Positions 16,178-24,575 of a DNA stretch of 64,000 nucleotides are shown here, piece by piece (position 1 is the stretch's first letter; every line of letters starts with the position of its first letter). The position numbers and the translations under genes are program-made. Below the pieces are notes generated by a model. The model was not told the DNA's origin, did not search any database, and saw only the letters and a list, made by a program, of their open reading frames with translations. The DNA comes from Litorisediminicola beolgyonensis (GTDB lineage: Bacteria; Pseudomonadota; Alphaproteobacteria; Rhodobacterales; Rhodobacteraceae), in NCBI RefSeq assembly GCF_042679605.1, contig NZ_JBHTMU010000010.1, positions 1 to 64,000 of the forward strand. Reading direction: 5' to 3'.

Positions 16178-17958
16178 AATGGAAAGAAGATCGGGATCGC
16201 ACCCACCACCGATCCGCCGACGATAATGTTCATCGGAATACCGATTCTGAGGAAATCGCCAAATCTGTAGTTTCCTGCGCCATACACCAGTGTGTTGGTT
16301 TGATAGCCAACCGGGGTCGCGAAGCTGGCGCTTGCACCAAACATCACGGCGACGACGAACGGCCTTGGGTCGACACCAAGTTCTTCCGAAACACCGATCG
16401 CGAGCGGTGTAACCACGACGGCCACAGCGTTGTTCGTGACCGCCTCGGTAAGCGCCGAAGACAGTATGTAGATCACTGCGAGCGCGACAATTGGAGGCAA
16501 GTCCACGATTGCTGGAGCCAATGTCTCGACGATCAAGCTGACAGCCCCTGCATTCTGCATACCGGTGCCGACGATCAGCATGGAAAAGATCAGCACAAGG
16601 ACGCTGGCGTCAATGGAGGCCCAGGCCTCGCCGTTGTCGATGCACCGGAGCATGAGGATGGCAGCGACCGCGACAAGGGCAAGCACGCTTATCTCGGCGA
16701 ACCCGGCAGCGGCGAGCGCCACAACCGCGAAAAGTGCGAATAGAGCAAGCGGCGCTTTCCCGCGGCGGAACGCGCGTCCCCCCGCGTCCGTGATCGCGGC
16801 AAGATCGCCCGCCTCGGTCAGACGGTCAAATCCTTCAGGAGTTCCTTCCAGAAGCAGCGTATCGGCAGGGCGCAAAAGTGCGGTGGACAGGTCGGGTCCT
16901 AGCAGTTCGCCATGTCGGTGGGCACCGAGTACCCGCATTCCGTAACGGTGTCCCATGGCAAGCTGCGCAATTCGCACCCCGCGGCTTCGGCGCGACAGCG
17001 TCACGATTGCCTCGGCGACGATCAATTCGGGGATGTTCTCCGTCGCTGGCCCTTGGCGCAACCCGACTTCGATGCCTGGAAGCTTCCTCAGAATGAGCAG
17101 TTCCGATGTGGCCACTTTGGCAATGATCCTGTCGCCAGGTTCGAGTACATGTTCACTCAAACCGTCGCGCTTTACCCCAGACCGCGCACGGATGCCGACG
17201 ATCTCAACACCTCGTCGATTGAGGGCGGCGATTTCATGAATAGGTCGACCAATGCTCGGGTAGTCCTCTCGTAGGCGTACCTCGGTCAAGAAAATCGCTC
17301 CATCGTCGTCGCCCTGTCCTGCAAGATCCTTTCGGTTCGGAAGCAGGACTGGACCCAGCAGGAGGAGCGCCAGGCCGCCTGTGGTCGCGGCGACCAGGCC
17401 GACGGGCGTGATCTCGAAAATTGAGAATGGCTCCAAGCCAGACGCCTGGGACACGCCGTCAACTAGGAGGTTGGTCGACGTGCCGATCAGAGTACAAGTT
17501 CCGCCCAGGACCGCCATGTAGGATAGCGGGATCAACAGGCGCGTCGCAGCAAAGTCGAGACTCTGCGCCAAACAGATGGCCACCGGTATCAAGACAATGA
17601 CGACCGGCGTGTTATTCATCAAGCCCGAGGCGACAAGCGTCGCGATGAGAAACGCCGCTGTGCCCGCAATCGGGCGTTTTCTCGCCACGGCGACAACCCG
17701 GTTCGCGAGTGCGTCGAGAAGCCCGGTTCGGACCAAAGCGCCGCTGATTACGAACATCGCTGCGATCGTGAGAGGTGCAGGGTTGGCGAATGCCGCCAGA
17801 ACTTCGTTCGTGGGGACAAACCCGAAGATAACAAACACTGCGGCAGCCCCCGCAGCGGTTACATCCGGCTCGAAGCGCTCTGAAAGAAATGCAGCAAACA
17901 AAAGAAGAACTATTGCCAGCGCAATGTAGGGTTCATAGCCATTCGTGAGATCGATCAA
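16174..17958 (-). CDS. SLC13-family permease with two RCK_C (TrkA-C) domains
   Basis: A 594-residue membrane transporter. The TTG at 17958 is preferred because GGAGG lies five bases upstream and an N-terminal helix follows at once. The layout is an N-terminal transport half with NNTPVVIVLIPVAI and GGTCTLIGTSTNLLVDG (the SNT-type hairpin), two cytoplasmic RCK_C domains (ILTEVRLREDYP-like start FLTEVRLREDYPSIGRPI, and IVTLSRRSRGVRIAQLAMGH), and a C-terminal half with EAVTNNAVAVVVTPLAIG and FATPVGYQTNTLVYGAG. Relatives move dicarboxylates, sulphate or other anions with Na+; the substrate cannot be told from sequence. It ends tail-to-tail with nhaA. Confidence 0.9.
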   Translation of the reverse strand: MIDLTNGYEPYIALAIVLLLFAAFLSERFEPDVTAAGAAAVFVIFGFVPTNEVLAAFANPAPLTIAAMFVISGALVRTGLLDALANRVVAVARKRPIAGTAAFLIATLVASGLMNNTPVVIVLIPVAICLAQSLDFAATRLLIPLSYMAVLGGTCTLIGTSTNLLVDGVSQASGLEPFSIFEITPVGLVAATTGGLALLLLGPVLLPNRKDLAGQGDDDGAIFLTEVRLREDYPSIGRPIHEIAALNRRGVEIVGIRARSGVKRDGLSEHVLEPGDRIIAKVATSELLILRKLPGIEVGLRQGPATENIPELIVAEAIVTLSRRSRGVRIAQLAMGHRYGMRVLGAHRHGELLGPDLSTALLRPADTLLLEGTPEGFDRLTEAGDLAAITDAGGRAFRRGKAPLALFALFAVVALAAAGFAEISVLALVAVAAILMLRCIDNGEAWASIDASVLVLIFSMLIVGTGMQNAGAVSLIVETLAPAIVDLPPIVALAVIYILSSALTEAVTNNAVAVVVTPLAIGVSEELGVDPRPFVVAVMFGASASFATPVGYQTNTLVYGAGNYRFGDFLRIGIPMNIIVGGSVVGAIPIFFPF

Positions 17959-18246
17959 CCCATCCTCCGAGCTGTAACATCCGCCACAGATGGTCTTTCG
18001 GACGGATAATCCATCATCTTGAATAACCAACGGCGGACAGATCGACCTCAATGTCCCCCAACATTCAAGGCCGTATCGAAATTGGACCAGCGGCGACGTG
18101 GCCGTCCGCTGCACGACAATAGCCTTGCGCGCCGACCCTATCGCGTGTGTCGAGCACGATCAAACTATCAAAGGCCTCCCGTTCGTCTCGCCCCGCAGGC
18201 TCCTAAGGGCTGCTAGTGCCCCGGTCAGCACACAGGTTCCTTCCGC

Positions 18247-18474
18247 CTACTCCCGAATTACCGTGGAGTCGCACAGCATCTCCACGATCACCGAGTTCTC
18301 CGGCAGCAAGGCCATCTCCTCGGCTGCCCGCGCCTGGAACTCCCCGCCATACTCGACGAGCGGCGGACATTCCCACAACGCTCGGCCGTCAGAACTGACC
18401 GCTGCGCAACCGCTCAGCCAGATCGTTGCGAGAACAAGGACGACGCGCCGCCGCCTCAAGCATCGGTCGTTCAC
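18247..18474 (-). CDS. Orphan Rz1-like (o-spanin-like) phage lipoprotein
   Basis: A 75-residue lipoprotein. A basic N-terminus (MNDRCLRRRR) and short hydrophobic stretch end in the lipobox WLSGC (Cys 23). The mature part, WECPPLVEYGGEFQARAAEE, followed by MALLPENSVIVEMLCDSTVI, resembles the Rz1/o-spanin-type lipoproteins of alphaproteobacterial prophages, which help disrupt the outer membrane at lysis. No holin, endolysin or i-spanin is adjacent, so it is either a prophage remnant or a repurposed envelope lipoprotein. It lies 470 bp from the tRNA. Confidence 0.6.
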   Translation of the reverse strand: MNDRCLRRRRVVLVLATIWLSGCAAVSSDGRALWECPPLVEYGGEFQARAAEEMALLPENSVIVEMLCDSTVIRE

Positions 18475-18614
18475 TCAACCGCACCGTAGTAACACTGCTT
18501 CTTTTCGCGCGCGTCAATGTCTGAGAGGTCAGCGCGGAATCGAGTCATTTCATTCGCCTGCGGGCTACATGATCCTACAAGACTCACGAAACTGCGCGAT
18601 TGAAACATAAACAT
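18471..18614 (-). CDS. Possible very small lipoprotein remnant
   Basis: A possible 47-residue product from ATG 18614 (the frame is open to 18668). A hydrophobic N-terminus ends in a weak lipobox (LVGSC), followed by SPQANEMTRFRADLSDIDAR and KKQCYYGAVE. Its stop overlaps the start of the Rz1-like gene, the kind of packing seen in phage lysis cassettes. There is no good ribosome binding site and I recognise no family. It could equally be noise. Confidence 0.25.
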   Translation of the reverse strand: MFMFQSRSFVSLVGSCSPQANEMTRFRADLSDIDAREKKQCYYGAVE

Positions 18615-18943
18615 GAACTGCTCACGCCGTCTCGTAAACCTTTGAAAGGAAGCGTTAAACTCCTCCATCTATCAAGGGAAATGTGTGATTCCGGATTCAC
18701 TTGGTGGGTCTTGGGTGGGCGAAGCAAGTAATTGAACTGCGTTCGGCATTCAAAGTGGCCTCAGCGCCGACTGAACAAATCGGATAGTGCTGAATTGCCT
18801 TGAGAAAACAGCAGGCCTTAACCCTCGGCTCGGGCTTGGCTCGCAGCGACTGTAACGAAACCCATCTTGGGGGACCGTTTGGGGATGAGCGAAGGTTAAC
18901 GCTGACTAAATACCTAGTATTTGGCCGCTTTTCTCGGATAGAA
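18615..18943. other. Non-coding stretch between island and tRNA 3' end
   Basis: About 330 bases with no gene I can support. It directly borders the CCA end of the tRNA. I looked for an integrase, for a copy of the tRNA 3' segment and for CRISPR-like repeats and saw none. Confidence 0.6.
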
Positions 18944-19030
18944 TGGTGCGGTCGAGAAGACTCGAACTTCCACGGGAGTTACCCCACAGCGACCTCAACG
19001 CTGCGCGTCTACCAATTCCGCCACGACCGC
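18944..19030 (-). tRNA. tRNA-Leu (anticodon GAG)
   Basis: An 87-nt class II tRNA on the minus strand with encoded CCA. The acceptor stem GCGGTCG pairs with CGACCGC; the D arm is GCGGAATTGGTAGACGCG-like. The anticodon stem CAGCG/CGCTG flanks loop TTGAGGT, placing GAG at the anticodon. A long variable arm (TGTGGGGTAACTCCCGT) and T arm with GTTCGAGTC are present. The 3' end faces the putative island, so this is its likely attachment site. Confidence 0.97.
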
Positions 19031-19110
19031 ACTGTCCTTGGCTTGGTAGCGGGGCGTATAGACGAGCCCCCGAAGCTTGTGAAGAGGCAATTCGACGATT
19101 TTTTACGCCC

Positions 19111-19899
19111 TCAGGTCAGGACCTCCCAGCGGGCGTCCTCCTTGCGGAATCGGGTGCGGGAGAGACGCTGGAACTGCGCCTCGTCGCTGCCCGCACCATA
19201 GCGGGACACAAGCACGTCGCAGTCGTCGATCTCGAGGAGATTGAAGTCGTTGGGCTCGCCGCGCAGACGGTTCGAGAGCCCCGTCCCCGCCTGCAGCATC
19301 AGGATCGAGGCCTCGGCCCGGAGCGGCATCGCCCGCCACACATGGAGATGCCCGCAAAGCACCAGATCGGCGCCCATATGCGCCAGCTCGCGCAGGCCGC
19401 GCTCGGCGCCGCGCATGCCGCGCTTGCGGTCGCCGGGTGCCATCTCGGGCGGGTGGTGCATGACCACGAGGCCGAAGCCGTCGCGCTCGGCCAGGGCACG
19501 CTCGACATGGCGCAGGCTTCGGCGGCGGAGCTTGCCGGACTGCCATGCCTGCGGATTGACGGTGTTCAGGCCGACGACCGTGTAGCCGTCCCCGAGATGC
19601 ACGGGCTCAAGCTGCGCGGAGACCGCCGCGCGGAACCGGGAAAAGGGCCGCAGGAAGCGCAGGAAAAGATTGTCGAGCGGCGTGTCGTGGTTTCCCGGAA
19701 CCGCGAGCCAAGGCAGGCCCAGCCCGTCGAGAAAGGTGCGTGCCTCGGCGAACTGGTGCTTCCGCGCGCGCTGGGTCAGATCGCCCGAGACGATGACCAG
19801 CTCGGGCGCGAGCTCTTCGAGGCAGCCGCGCAAGGGAGCGGCAAGCTCCGCGCGGTCGCGGCCAAAATGCAGGTCGGACAGGTGAACGAGCCGCGTCAT
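19111..19899 (-). CDS. Calcineurin-like metallophosphoesterase
   Basis: A 262-residue cytoplasmic phosphoesterase with all dimetal motifs: LVHLSDLHFGR, IVSGDLTQRAR, AVPGNHDTPL, VVMHHPP and CGHLHVWRAM. The ATG at 19899 overlaps the stop of the lipid-kinase gene upstream (ATGA), so the two are co-translated. Family members cleave cyclic nucleotides, nucleotide-sugar lipids or phospho-diesters; pairing with a DAG-kinase-like enzyme suggests a lipid or isoprenoid phosphate substrate, but this is inference. Confidence 0.85.
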   Translation of the reverse strand: MTRLVHLSDLHFGRDRAELAAPLRGCLEELAPELVIVSGDLTQRARKHQFAEARTFLDGLGLPWLAVPGNHDTPLDNLFLRFLRPFSRFRAAVSAQLEPVHLGDGYTVVGLNTVNPQAWQSGKLRRRSLRHVERALAERDGFGLVVMHHPPEMAPGDRKRGMRGAERGLRELAHMGADLVLCGHLHVWRAMPLRAEASILMLQAGTGLSNRLRGEPNDFNLLEIDDCDVLVSRYGAGSDEAQFQRLSRTRFRKEDARWEVLT

Positions 19900-20888
19900 T
19901 GCGGCCCGTTCGGAGCGCTCTCGGACCGATTGTCGCCCGGCCCGCGCTCGGGCGCTGCGACGATCAGCGCATCGGGATGCATCCGGAAGCGGAACGGGCC
20001 TTCGAGCATCAGCCGCTCGCCATCCATCGCGACAAGCTGGCGGCGGCGCGAGGTCTCGATGACGATCTCGGAGCCGGTGAAGAGCTCGAAATCCCGGTGC
20101 AGCACCATGCCCTTGGTGGCCAGGAGCAGGGCGCGTACCAGAAGCTGCCAGCGGGTGACATCGGGCGCGAGATAGAGCGCGAACTGACCGTCCCGCACCG
20201 CGTCCGCCCCCTCGAGCCCGTAGTGATCGAGCTGGAAGGACGAGCGCGCGACGAAGGCCAGCGGTGTCTTCAAACGCTCCGTCGATGAGCCGACCGTGAC
20301 CCGCATCTTCACCGGGCGGCGGAAGCTCAGGAAGGTGCGCAGCACCGACCAATGCGCCGCGATCTGCGAGCGGCCCCAGCGCTTGTAGGTGCCCTCGCGC
20401 TCGCGCAGCACCGCGGGGTAGATGCCGAGGCTCGCATTGTTGAGAAAGATGCGGCCGTTGACCTCGCCCACCGGCAGGGTGCGGCTCTGGTCCGAGGCGA
20501 TAAGGTTGATCGCCTCGTCGAGATCCTCGGGGATGCCGAGGCCACGGGCGACGAAGTTGAAGGTGCCGAGCGGCAGGACGCCCATCCGGCGGCCGGTGCC
20601 GGCGACCTGCCCGGCAACGCCCGAGATCGTGCCGTCGCCGCCAGCGGCGACGATGGTCCCGAACCCGTCCTTCATGGCGCGCTGGCACATGTCGGCCAGG
20701 CCGTCGCCTGCGGTGAAGGTGCGCAGTTCGAAGCGGCCGGGATGGCGTTTGAAGCCCTCCTCGAGCCGGGTTTCAATCTCGGGCTTGTCGTCCTTGCCCG
20801 AGCTGTGATTCAGTAGCACGCAGATCCGTCGGTCCGAATTCGGCACGATGCTCTGCTTTTCCGCGGACGGGTTAGTGATGAAACTCAT
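19896..20888 (-). CDS. Diacylglycerol/lipid kinase family protein (DAGK_cat)
   Basis: A 330-residue protein with the DAGK/YegS-type catalytic N-terminal domain. Visible features are RRICVLLNHSSGKDDKPEIE, the ATP-site AAGGDGTISGVAGQVAGTGR and LPLGTFNFVARGLGIP, followed by the beta-rich C-terminal domain ending VAMDGERLMLEGPFRFRMHP. It would phosphorylate diacylglycerol, sphingoid or related lipids at the inner membrane face. The start at 20888 lacks a clear ribosome binding site; a GTG 16 codons downstream (before PNSDRRIC) is an alternative. It overlaps the metallophosphoesterase gene. Confidence 0.85.
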   Translation of the reverse strand: MSFITNPSAEKQSIVPNSDRRICVLLNHSSGKDDKPEIETRLEEGFKRHPGRFELRTFTAGDGLADMCQRAMKDGFGTIVAAGGDGTISGVAGQVAGTGRRMGVLPLGTFNFVARGLGIPEDLDEAINLIASDQSRTLPVGEVNGRIFLNNASLGIYPAVLREREGTYKRWGRSQIAAHWSVLRTFLSFRRPVKMRVTVGSSTERLKTPLAFVARSSFQLDHYGLEGADAVRDGQFALYLAPDVTRWQLLVRALLLATKGMVLHRDFELFTGSEIVIETSRRRQLVAMDGERLMLEGPFRFRMHPDALIVAAPERGPGDNRSESAPNGPQ

Positions 20889-21014
20889 GACGGCGGGTAT
20901 CCCAAGGGGCTTGGCTGTCCGAGAAACGTGGCGCCTCGGCAACGGGTTCCGTCGTGCCGCACGAGCCGGTAAGGCCGATCGGCGGAAAGACGCGGAGGCG
21001 CGGGGGACACTCTC

Positions 21015-21668
21015 ATGGTGGAATGGCGGACCGAACCGGGGCTGACCGGGTATGTCGAGGCAGTCGCGGCGATGGAAGCGCGCGCCGAGGCGATCCGGGC
21101 GAGAACCGCGTCCGAGTTGATCTGGCTCGTCGAGCATCCGCCGCTCTACACTGCGGGCACCTCGGCGAAACGCGCCGACCTCGTCGATCCCGACCGCTTC
21201 CCGGTCTTCGAGGCCAAGCGCGGCGGGCAATACACCTATCACGGGCCCGGGCAGCGGGTGGCCTATGTCATGCTCGACCTGACGCGGCGCGGCCGCGACG
21301 TGCGCCGCTTCGTCGAGGACCTCGAGACCTGGGTCATCGCCGCCTTGGGCGAGTTCGGGCTCACCGGACATATCCGGCCCGGCCGCGTCGGGGTCTGGAT
21401 CGAGCGCCCCGAGAAGCCGCGCGGGCCAGATGGCGCGGTGGCCGAGGACAAGATCGCGGCCATCGGCATCAGGCTCAGGAAATGGGTGAGCTTCCACGGG
21501 CTGTCGATCAATGTCGAACCCGAGTTGGAGCATTTCTCCGGCATCGTCCCCTGCGGTATCCGGGAGCACGGGGTCACGAGCCTCGTCGATCTCGGGCTGC
21601 CGGTGACGATGGAGGATGTCGACGTGGCGCTGAAGCGCAGCTTCGCCGACATCATGGGTGACGGCTGA
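21015..21668 (+). CDS. lipB: Octanoyl-ACP:protein octanoyltransferase LipB
   Basis: A 217-residue enzyme that transfers octanoyl from ACP to lipoyl domains, the first step of lipoate synthesis. Motifs are LIWLVEHPPLYTAGTSAKRA, RGGQYTYHGPGQRVAYVMLD, the Lys-containing EDKIAAIGIRLRKWVSFHG and the catalytic Cys in GIVPCGIREHGVTSL. The length is normal. It is divergent from the lipid kinase gene and monocistronic. The short hairpin CCGGCCG/CGGCCGG at 21700-21720 after the stop may help termination, although it lacks a T run. Confidence 0.95.
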   Translation: MVEWRTEPGLTGYVEAVAAMEARAEAIRARTASELIWLVEHPPLYTAGTSAKRADLVDPDRFPVFEAKRGGQYTYHGPGQRVAYVMLDLTRRGRDVRRFVEDLETWVIAALGEFGLTGHIRPGRVGVWIERPEKPRGPDGAVAEDKIAAIGIRLRKWVSFHGLSINVEPELEHFSGIVPCGIREHGVTSLVDLGLPVTMEDVDVALKRSFADIMGDG

Positions 21669-21739
21669 CGGACGGATGAGGGGCTACGGTGGGGCTCCCC
21701 CGGCCGAGGAGGACGGCCGGAGGCTTTACGCGCGGTCCG

Positions 21740-21973
21740 TCAGAACCCGCGCGACACGTGTTCGTCCATCTTGCGAAGGACATAAGCCAGGATCTCGCGG
21801 CGGCGGACGCCGCGCTCGGCCAGTTCGGCATCGGTCAGCGCGCGCATCTCCGCGACACGTTGACGGATCTCGCGCTGACGCGCGTCGAAGGGCGTATCGA
21901 AGAACCGGCGAAGCGCCTGGACTGGTTGGGGCAGTCGCTCGCTGAACAGGGTATTCAACTCGTAATGAGCCAT
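21740..21973 (-). CDS. DUF1127-like small protein
   Basis: A 77-residue protein. The ATG at 21973 has GGAG eight bases upstream. The C-terminal RQRVAEMRALTDAELAERGV and RRREILAYVLRK match the DUF1127 pattern of Arg-rich small proteins (LxxLsDreLaDiGlsR). In alphaproteobacteria such proteins influence phosphate, carbon or stress responses, partly by RNA binding. The N-terminus (AHYELNTLFSERLPQPVQAL) is longer than in the shortest members. It converges with lipB. Confidence 0.75.
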   Translation of the reverse strand: MAHYELNTLFSERLPQPVQALRRFFDTPFDARQREIRQRVAEMRALTDAELAERGVRRREILAYVLRKMDEHVSRGF

Positions 21974-22814
21974 GGCAGTCTCCGTAATCAAATACGCACC
22001 CGGAGCAGTCGGGCGCAGGCTAAAAATGCGTAGTCCGAGGGTACACCCAAAAACCCGAATCGCAGAGTCCGGGATTGTGTCTGGGCGGGACCACAGCGTT
22101 TCTGACCCAAGGACAGATTTACTGCAGAGCAATGCGGCAAGCATGAGGCCGGATCGCGAACCGGGCGGCGCTGTGACGCGCGCGACACGGTCACCTGCAG
22201 CCCATTGAGAAGGCCCGAGCTTTCGACCGGACCGCAAGACTTGGCCCCCCAGCGTGCGGCCTGCCCCAACATGTCGGGCACCGTCTTGGGCAAAGCCTCG
22301 CCGACGCGGTGCGGGCCTCCAGCGACGAAAATACGACGAATCTTATGCATCCCGACCACGGCGCCGACGCCACCGGACGGGGAACGCGGCGCGCTCCGCA
22401 CACGTCAATGTGAAGCCCGCGGTCGGCAAATCTCAGCTCCAGACCCGGGACGGCACAGCCTGCACGCCACACCCCCTCGGCGGCCCGGCGGAGCGTCGTC
22501 GCACCGACCGGCTCCGAGCCGCGTCCCGCCCACCCCACAAACGCTCCCGGCCCCCGGGTTCCGGCCCTCCGAAACCGAGCCAGCCGAGCCTCGGCCCCCG
22601 GATTTCCCACCCAAGCCGAAACCGACGCCGCGCCATCGCGCCGCAAGCACGCCGAAACGCCCGCCTATTCGCCTTTGCCTGCGACAAAAATCTCGTCCCT
22701 GCGACGAAAGCGGACATTGCCGATGCGGGCGCCTTTGCCTAAAACGACCCCCACAGTTTATTCGGGCCGGGCGAACTCCGCCCGCTCGACCGTGACACCA
22801 CGAGGAGGCATTCA
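21974..22814. other. 841-bp gap before ctaD, no gene supported
   Basis: Open frames here translate to Pro/Arg-rich strings without domain resemblance or ribosome binding sites. The last ~150 bases are probably the ctaD promoter and leader; GCCTTTGCCT occurs twice there, about 60 bases apart. No structured RNA was recognised by eye. Confidence 0.5.
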
Positions 22815-24485
22815 ATGGCAGACGCCGCCATTCACGGCCACGAGCATGAGGATCAGCGGAGCTTCTTCACCCGCTGGTTCATGTCAACGAACCACAAGGA
22901 CATCGGTATTCTGTACCTGATCGTTGCGGCTTTCGCGGGCTTCATCTCGGTGGCCTTCACCGTCTACATGCGGCTCGAGCTCATGGAGCCGGGCGTTCAG
23001 TACATGTGCATGGAGGGGGCGCGCCTCTTCCCCGCATCCGAAGGGTGTACGCCCAACGGCCACCTGTGGAACGTGATGATCACCGGCCACGGCATCCTGA
23101 TGATGTTCTTCGTGGTCATTCCGGCCCTCTTCGGCGGTTTCGGCAACTATTTCATGCCGCTGCAGATCGGCGCGCCGGACATGGCGTTCCCGCGGATGAA
23201 CAACCTGTCCTTCTGGCTTTACGTCGCGGGCACCACGCTCGCGGTGTGCTCGGTCTTCGCACCGGGCGGCAACGGCCAACTCGGCTCGGGCGTCGGCTGG
23301 GTTCTCTATCCGCCGCTCTCGGTGCGCGAAGGCGGCATGTCGATGGACCTCGCGATCTTCGCGGTGCACGTCTCGGGCGCCTCGTCGATCCTCGGCGCGA
23401 TCAACATGATCACCACCTTCCTGAACATGCGCGCCCCGGGCATGACGCTCTTCAAGGTGCCGCTGTTCTCGTGGTCGATCTTCGTGACCTCGTGGCTGAT
23501 CCTTCTGTCGCTGCCGGTTCTGGCGGGCGCGATCACCATGCTGCTCACCGACCGTAACTTCGGGACGACCTTCTTCGACCCGTCGGGCGGCGGCGACCCG
23601 GTGCTCTACCAGCACATCCTGTGGTTCTTCGGCCACCCGGAAGTGTATATCGTGATCCTGCCGGGCTTCGGCATCATCTCCCACGTCATCGCGACCTTCG
23701 CGCGCAAGCCGATCTTCGGCTACCTGCCGATGGTCTGGGCCCTGATCGCCATCGGCGCGCTCGGCTTCGTCGTGTGGGCGCACCACATGTACACTGTGGG
23801 CATGTCGCTGACCCAGCAGAGCTACTTCATGCTGGCCACGATGGTCATCGCGGTTCCGACAGGCGTGAAGATCTTCTCCTGGATCGCGACGATGTGGGGC
23901 GGCTCGATCGAGTTCAAGGCACCGATGGTCTGGGCCTTCGGCTTCCTGTTCCTCTTCACCGTGGGCGGCGTGACCGGCATCGTGCTGAGCCAGGCCGGCA
24001 TCGACCGCGCCTATCACGACACCTACTACGTCGTGGCGCATTTCCACTACGTGATGAGCCTCGGGGCCGTGTTCGCGATCTTCGCGGGGATCTACTTCTA
24101 CTTCCCCAAGATGACCGGCCGGATGATCCCCGACTGGATGGGCCAAGTACACTTCTGGGCGTTCTTCATCGGCGCCAACCTGACCTTCTTCCCACAGCAC
24201 TTCCTGGGCCGCCAGGGCATGCCGCGCCGCTACATCGACTACCCGGAGGCCTTCGCCACCTGGAACTTCGTGTCGAGCTGGGGTGCGCTTCTGTCCTTCG
24301 CCTCGTTCCTGTTCTTCTTCTACGTGGTGTTCTACGCGCTGCGCAAAGGCGAGCGGGTGACCCAGGCGAACCCGTGGAACGAATACGCGGACACGCTGGA
24401 ATGGACCCTGCCCTCGCCGCCGCCGGAGCACACCTTCGAGCAGCTGCCGAAGCAGGAGGACTGGGACAAGGGCCACGCGCACTGA
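22815..24485 (+). CDS. ctaD: Cytochrome c oxidase subunit I (aa3-type)
   Basis: A 556-residue, twelve-helix catalytic subunit of aa3 oxidase, starting at ATG 22815 after GAGGAGG. Ligand motifs are all present: low-spin heme a His in ITGHGILMMFF, CuB site GHPEVYIVILPGFG with the cross-linked His-Tyr pair, HHMYTVGMS, and YHDTYYVVAHFHYVMSLGA for heme a3 and heme a. It reduces O2 to water and pumps protons in the inner membrane. It ends with a strong terminator, so it is transcribed alone; subunits II and III are not here. Confidence 0.98.
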   Translation: MADAAIHGHEHEDQRSFFTRWFMSTNHKDIGILYLIVAAFAGFISVAFTVYMRLELMEPGVQYMCMEGARLFPASEGCTPNGHLWNVMITGHGILMMFFVVIPALFGGFGNYFMPLQIGAPDMAFPRMNNLSFWLYVAGTTLAVCSVFAPGGNGQLGSGVGWVLYPPLSVREGGMSMDLAIFAVHVSGASSILGAINMITTFLNMRAPGMTLFKVPLFSWSIFVTSWLILLSLPVLAGAITMLLTDRNFGTTFFDPSGGGDPVLYQHILWFFGHPEVYIVILPGFGIISHVIATFARKPIFGYLPMVWALIAIGALGFVVWAHHMYTVGMSLTQQSYFMLATMVIAVPTGVKIFSWIATMWGGSIEFKAPMVWAFGFLFLFTVGGVTGIVLSQAGIDRAYHDTYYVVAHFHYVMSLGAVFAIFAGIYFYFPKMTGRMIPDWMGQVHFWAFFIGANLTFFPQHFLGRQGMPRRYIDYPEAFATWNFVSSWGALLSFASFLFFFYVVFYALRKGERVTQANPWNEYADTLEWTLPSPPPEHTFEQLPKQEDWDKGHAH

Positions 24486-24509
24486 TCCCGTCCCCGATCT
24501 GACCAAACG

Positions 24510-24538
24510 AAAGCCCCGGCCACCGCGCCGGGGCTTTT
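24510..24538 (+). terminator. Rho-independent terminator after ctaD
   Basis: AAAGCCCCGGC (24510-24520), a 6-base loop, then GCCGGGGCTTT (24527-24537) and one more T: a perfect 11-bp stem ending in TTTT, 25 bases after the ctaD stop. Confidence 0.93.
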
Positions 24539-24575
24539 GCATCCCTGCCCCCCTCTTACCGATCAAGGCGCATCG

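Larger units (their letters stand above)
1..18943. mobile_element. Putative genomic island abutting tRNA-Leu(GAG)
   Basis: This is inferred from context. A conjugative relaxase fragment, an AlpA-type regulator, a stress-gene cassette and an orphan phage-like lipoprotein lie immediately beyond the 3' end of a tRNA-Leu gene, the classical integration point for tyrosine-recombinase elements. The DNA is visibly less GC-rich than the sequence right of 19 kb. No integrase is seen, and no second copy of the tRNA 3' end was noticed, so the far boundary would lie left of the window. The block could also be a nested set of older insertions. Confidence 0.5.

Noticed and set aside
19900..20688. N-terminal extension of the metallophosphoesterase frame up to 20688
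   Set aside because: It lies inside the lipid kinase gene in another frame; the conserved protein begins at the overlapping ATG 19899.
20889..21569. N-terminal extension of the lipid kinase frame up to 21569
   Set aside because: The extension is antisense to lipB and has no kinase similarity; the ATG at 20888 starts just before the conserved domain.
22205..22795. 196-codon open frame upstream of ctaD
   Set aside because: It is Pro/Arg-rich with no start signal or domain, and it overlaps the expected ctaD leader; judged non-coding.
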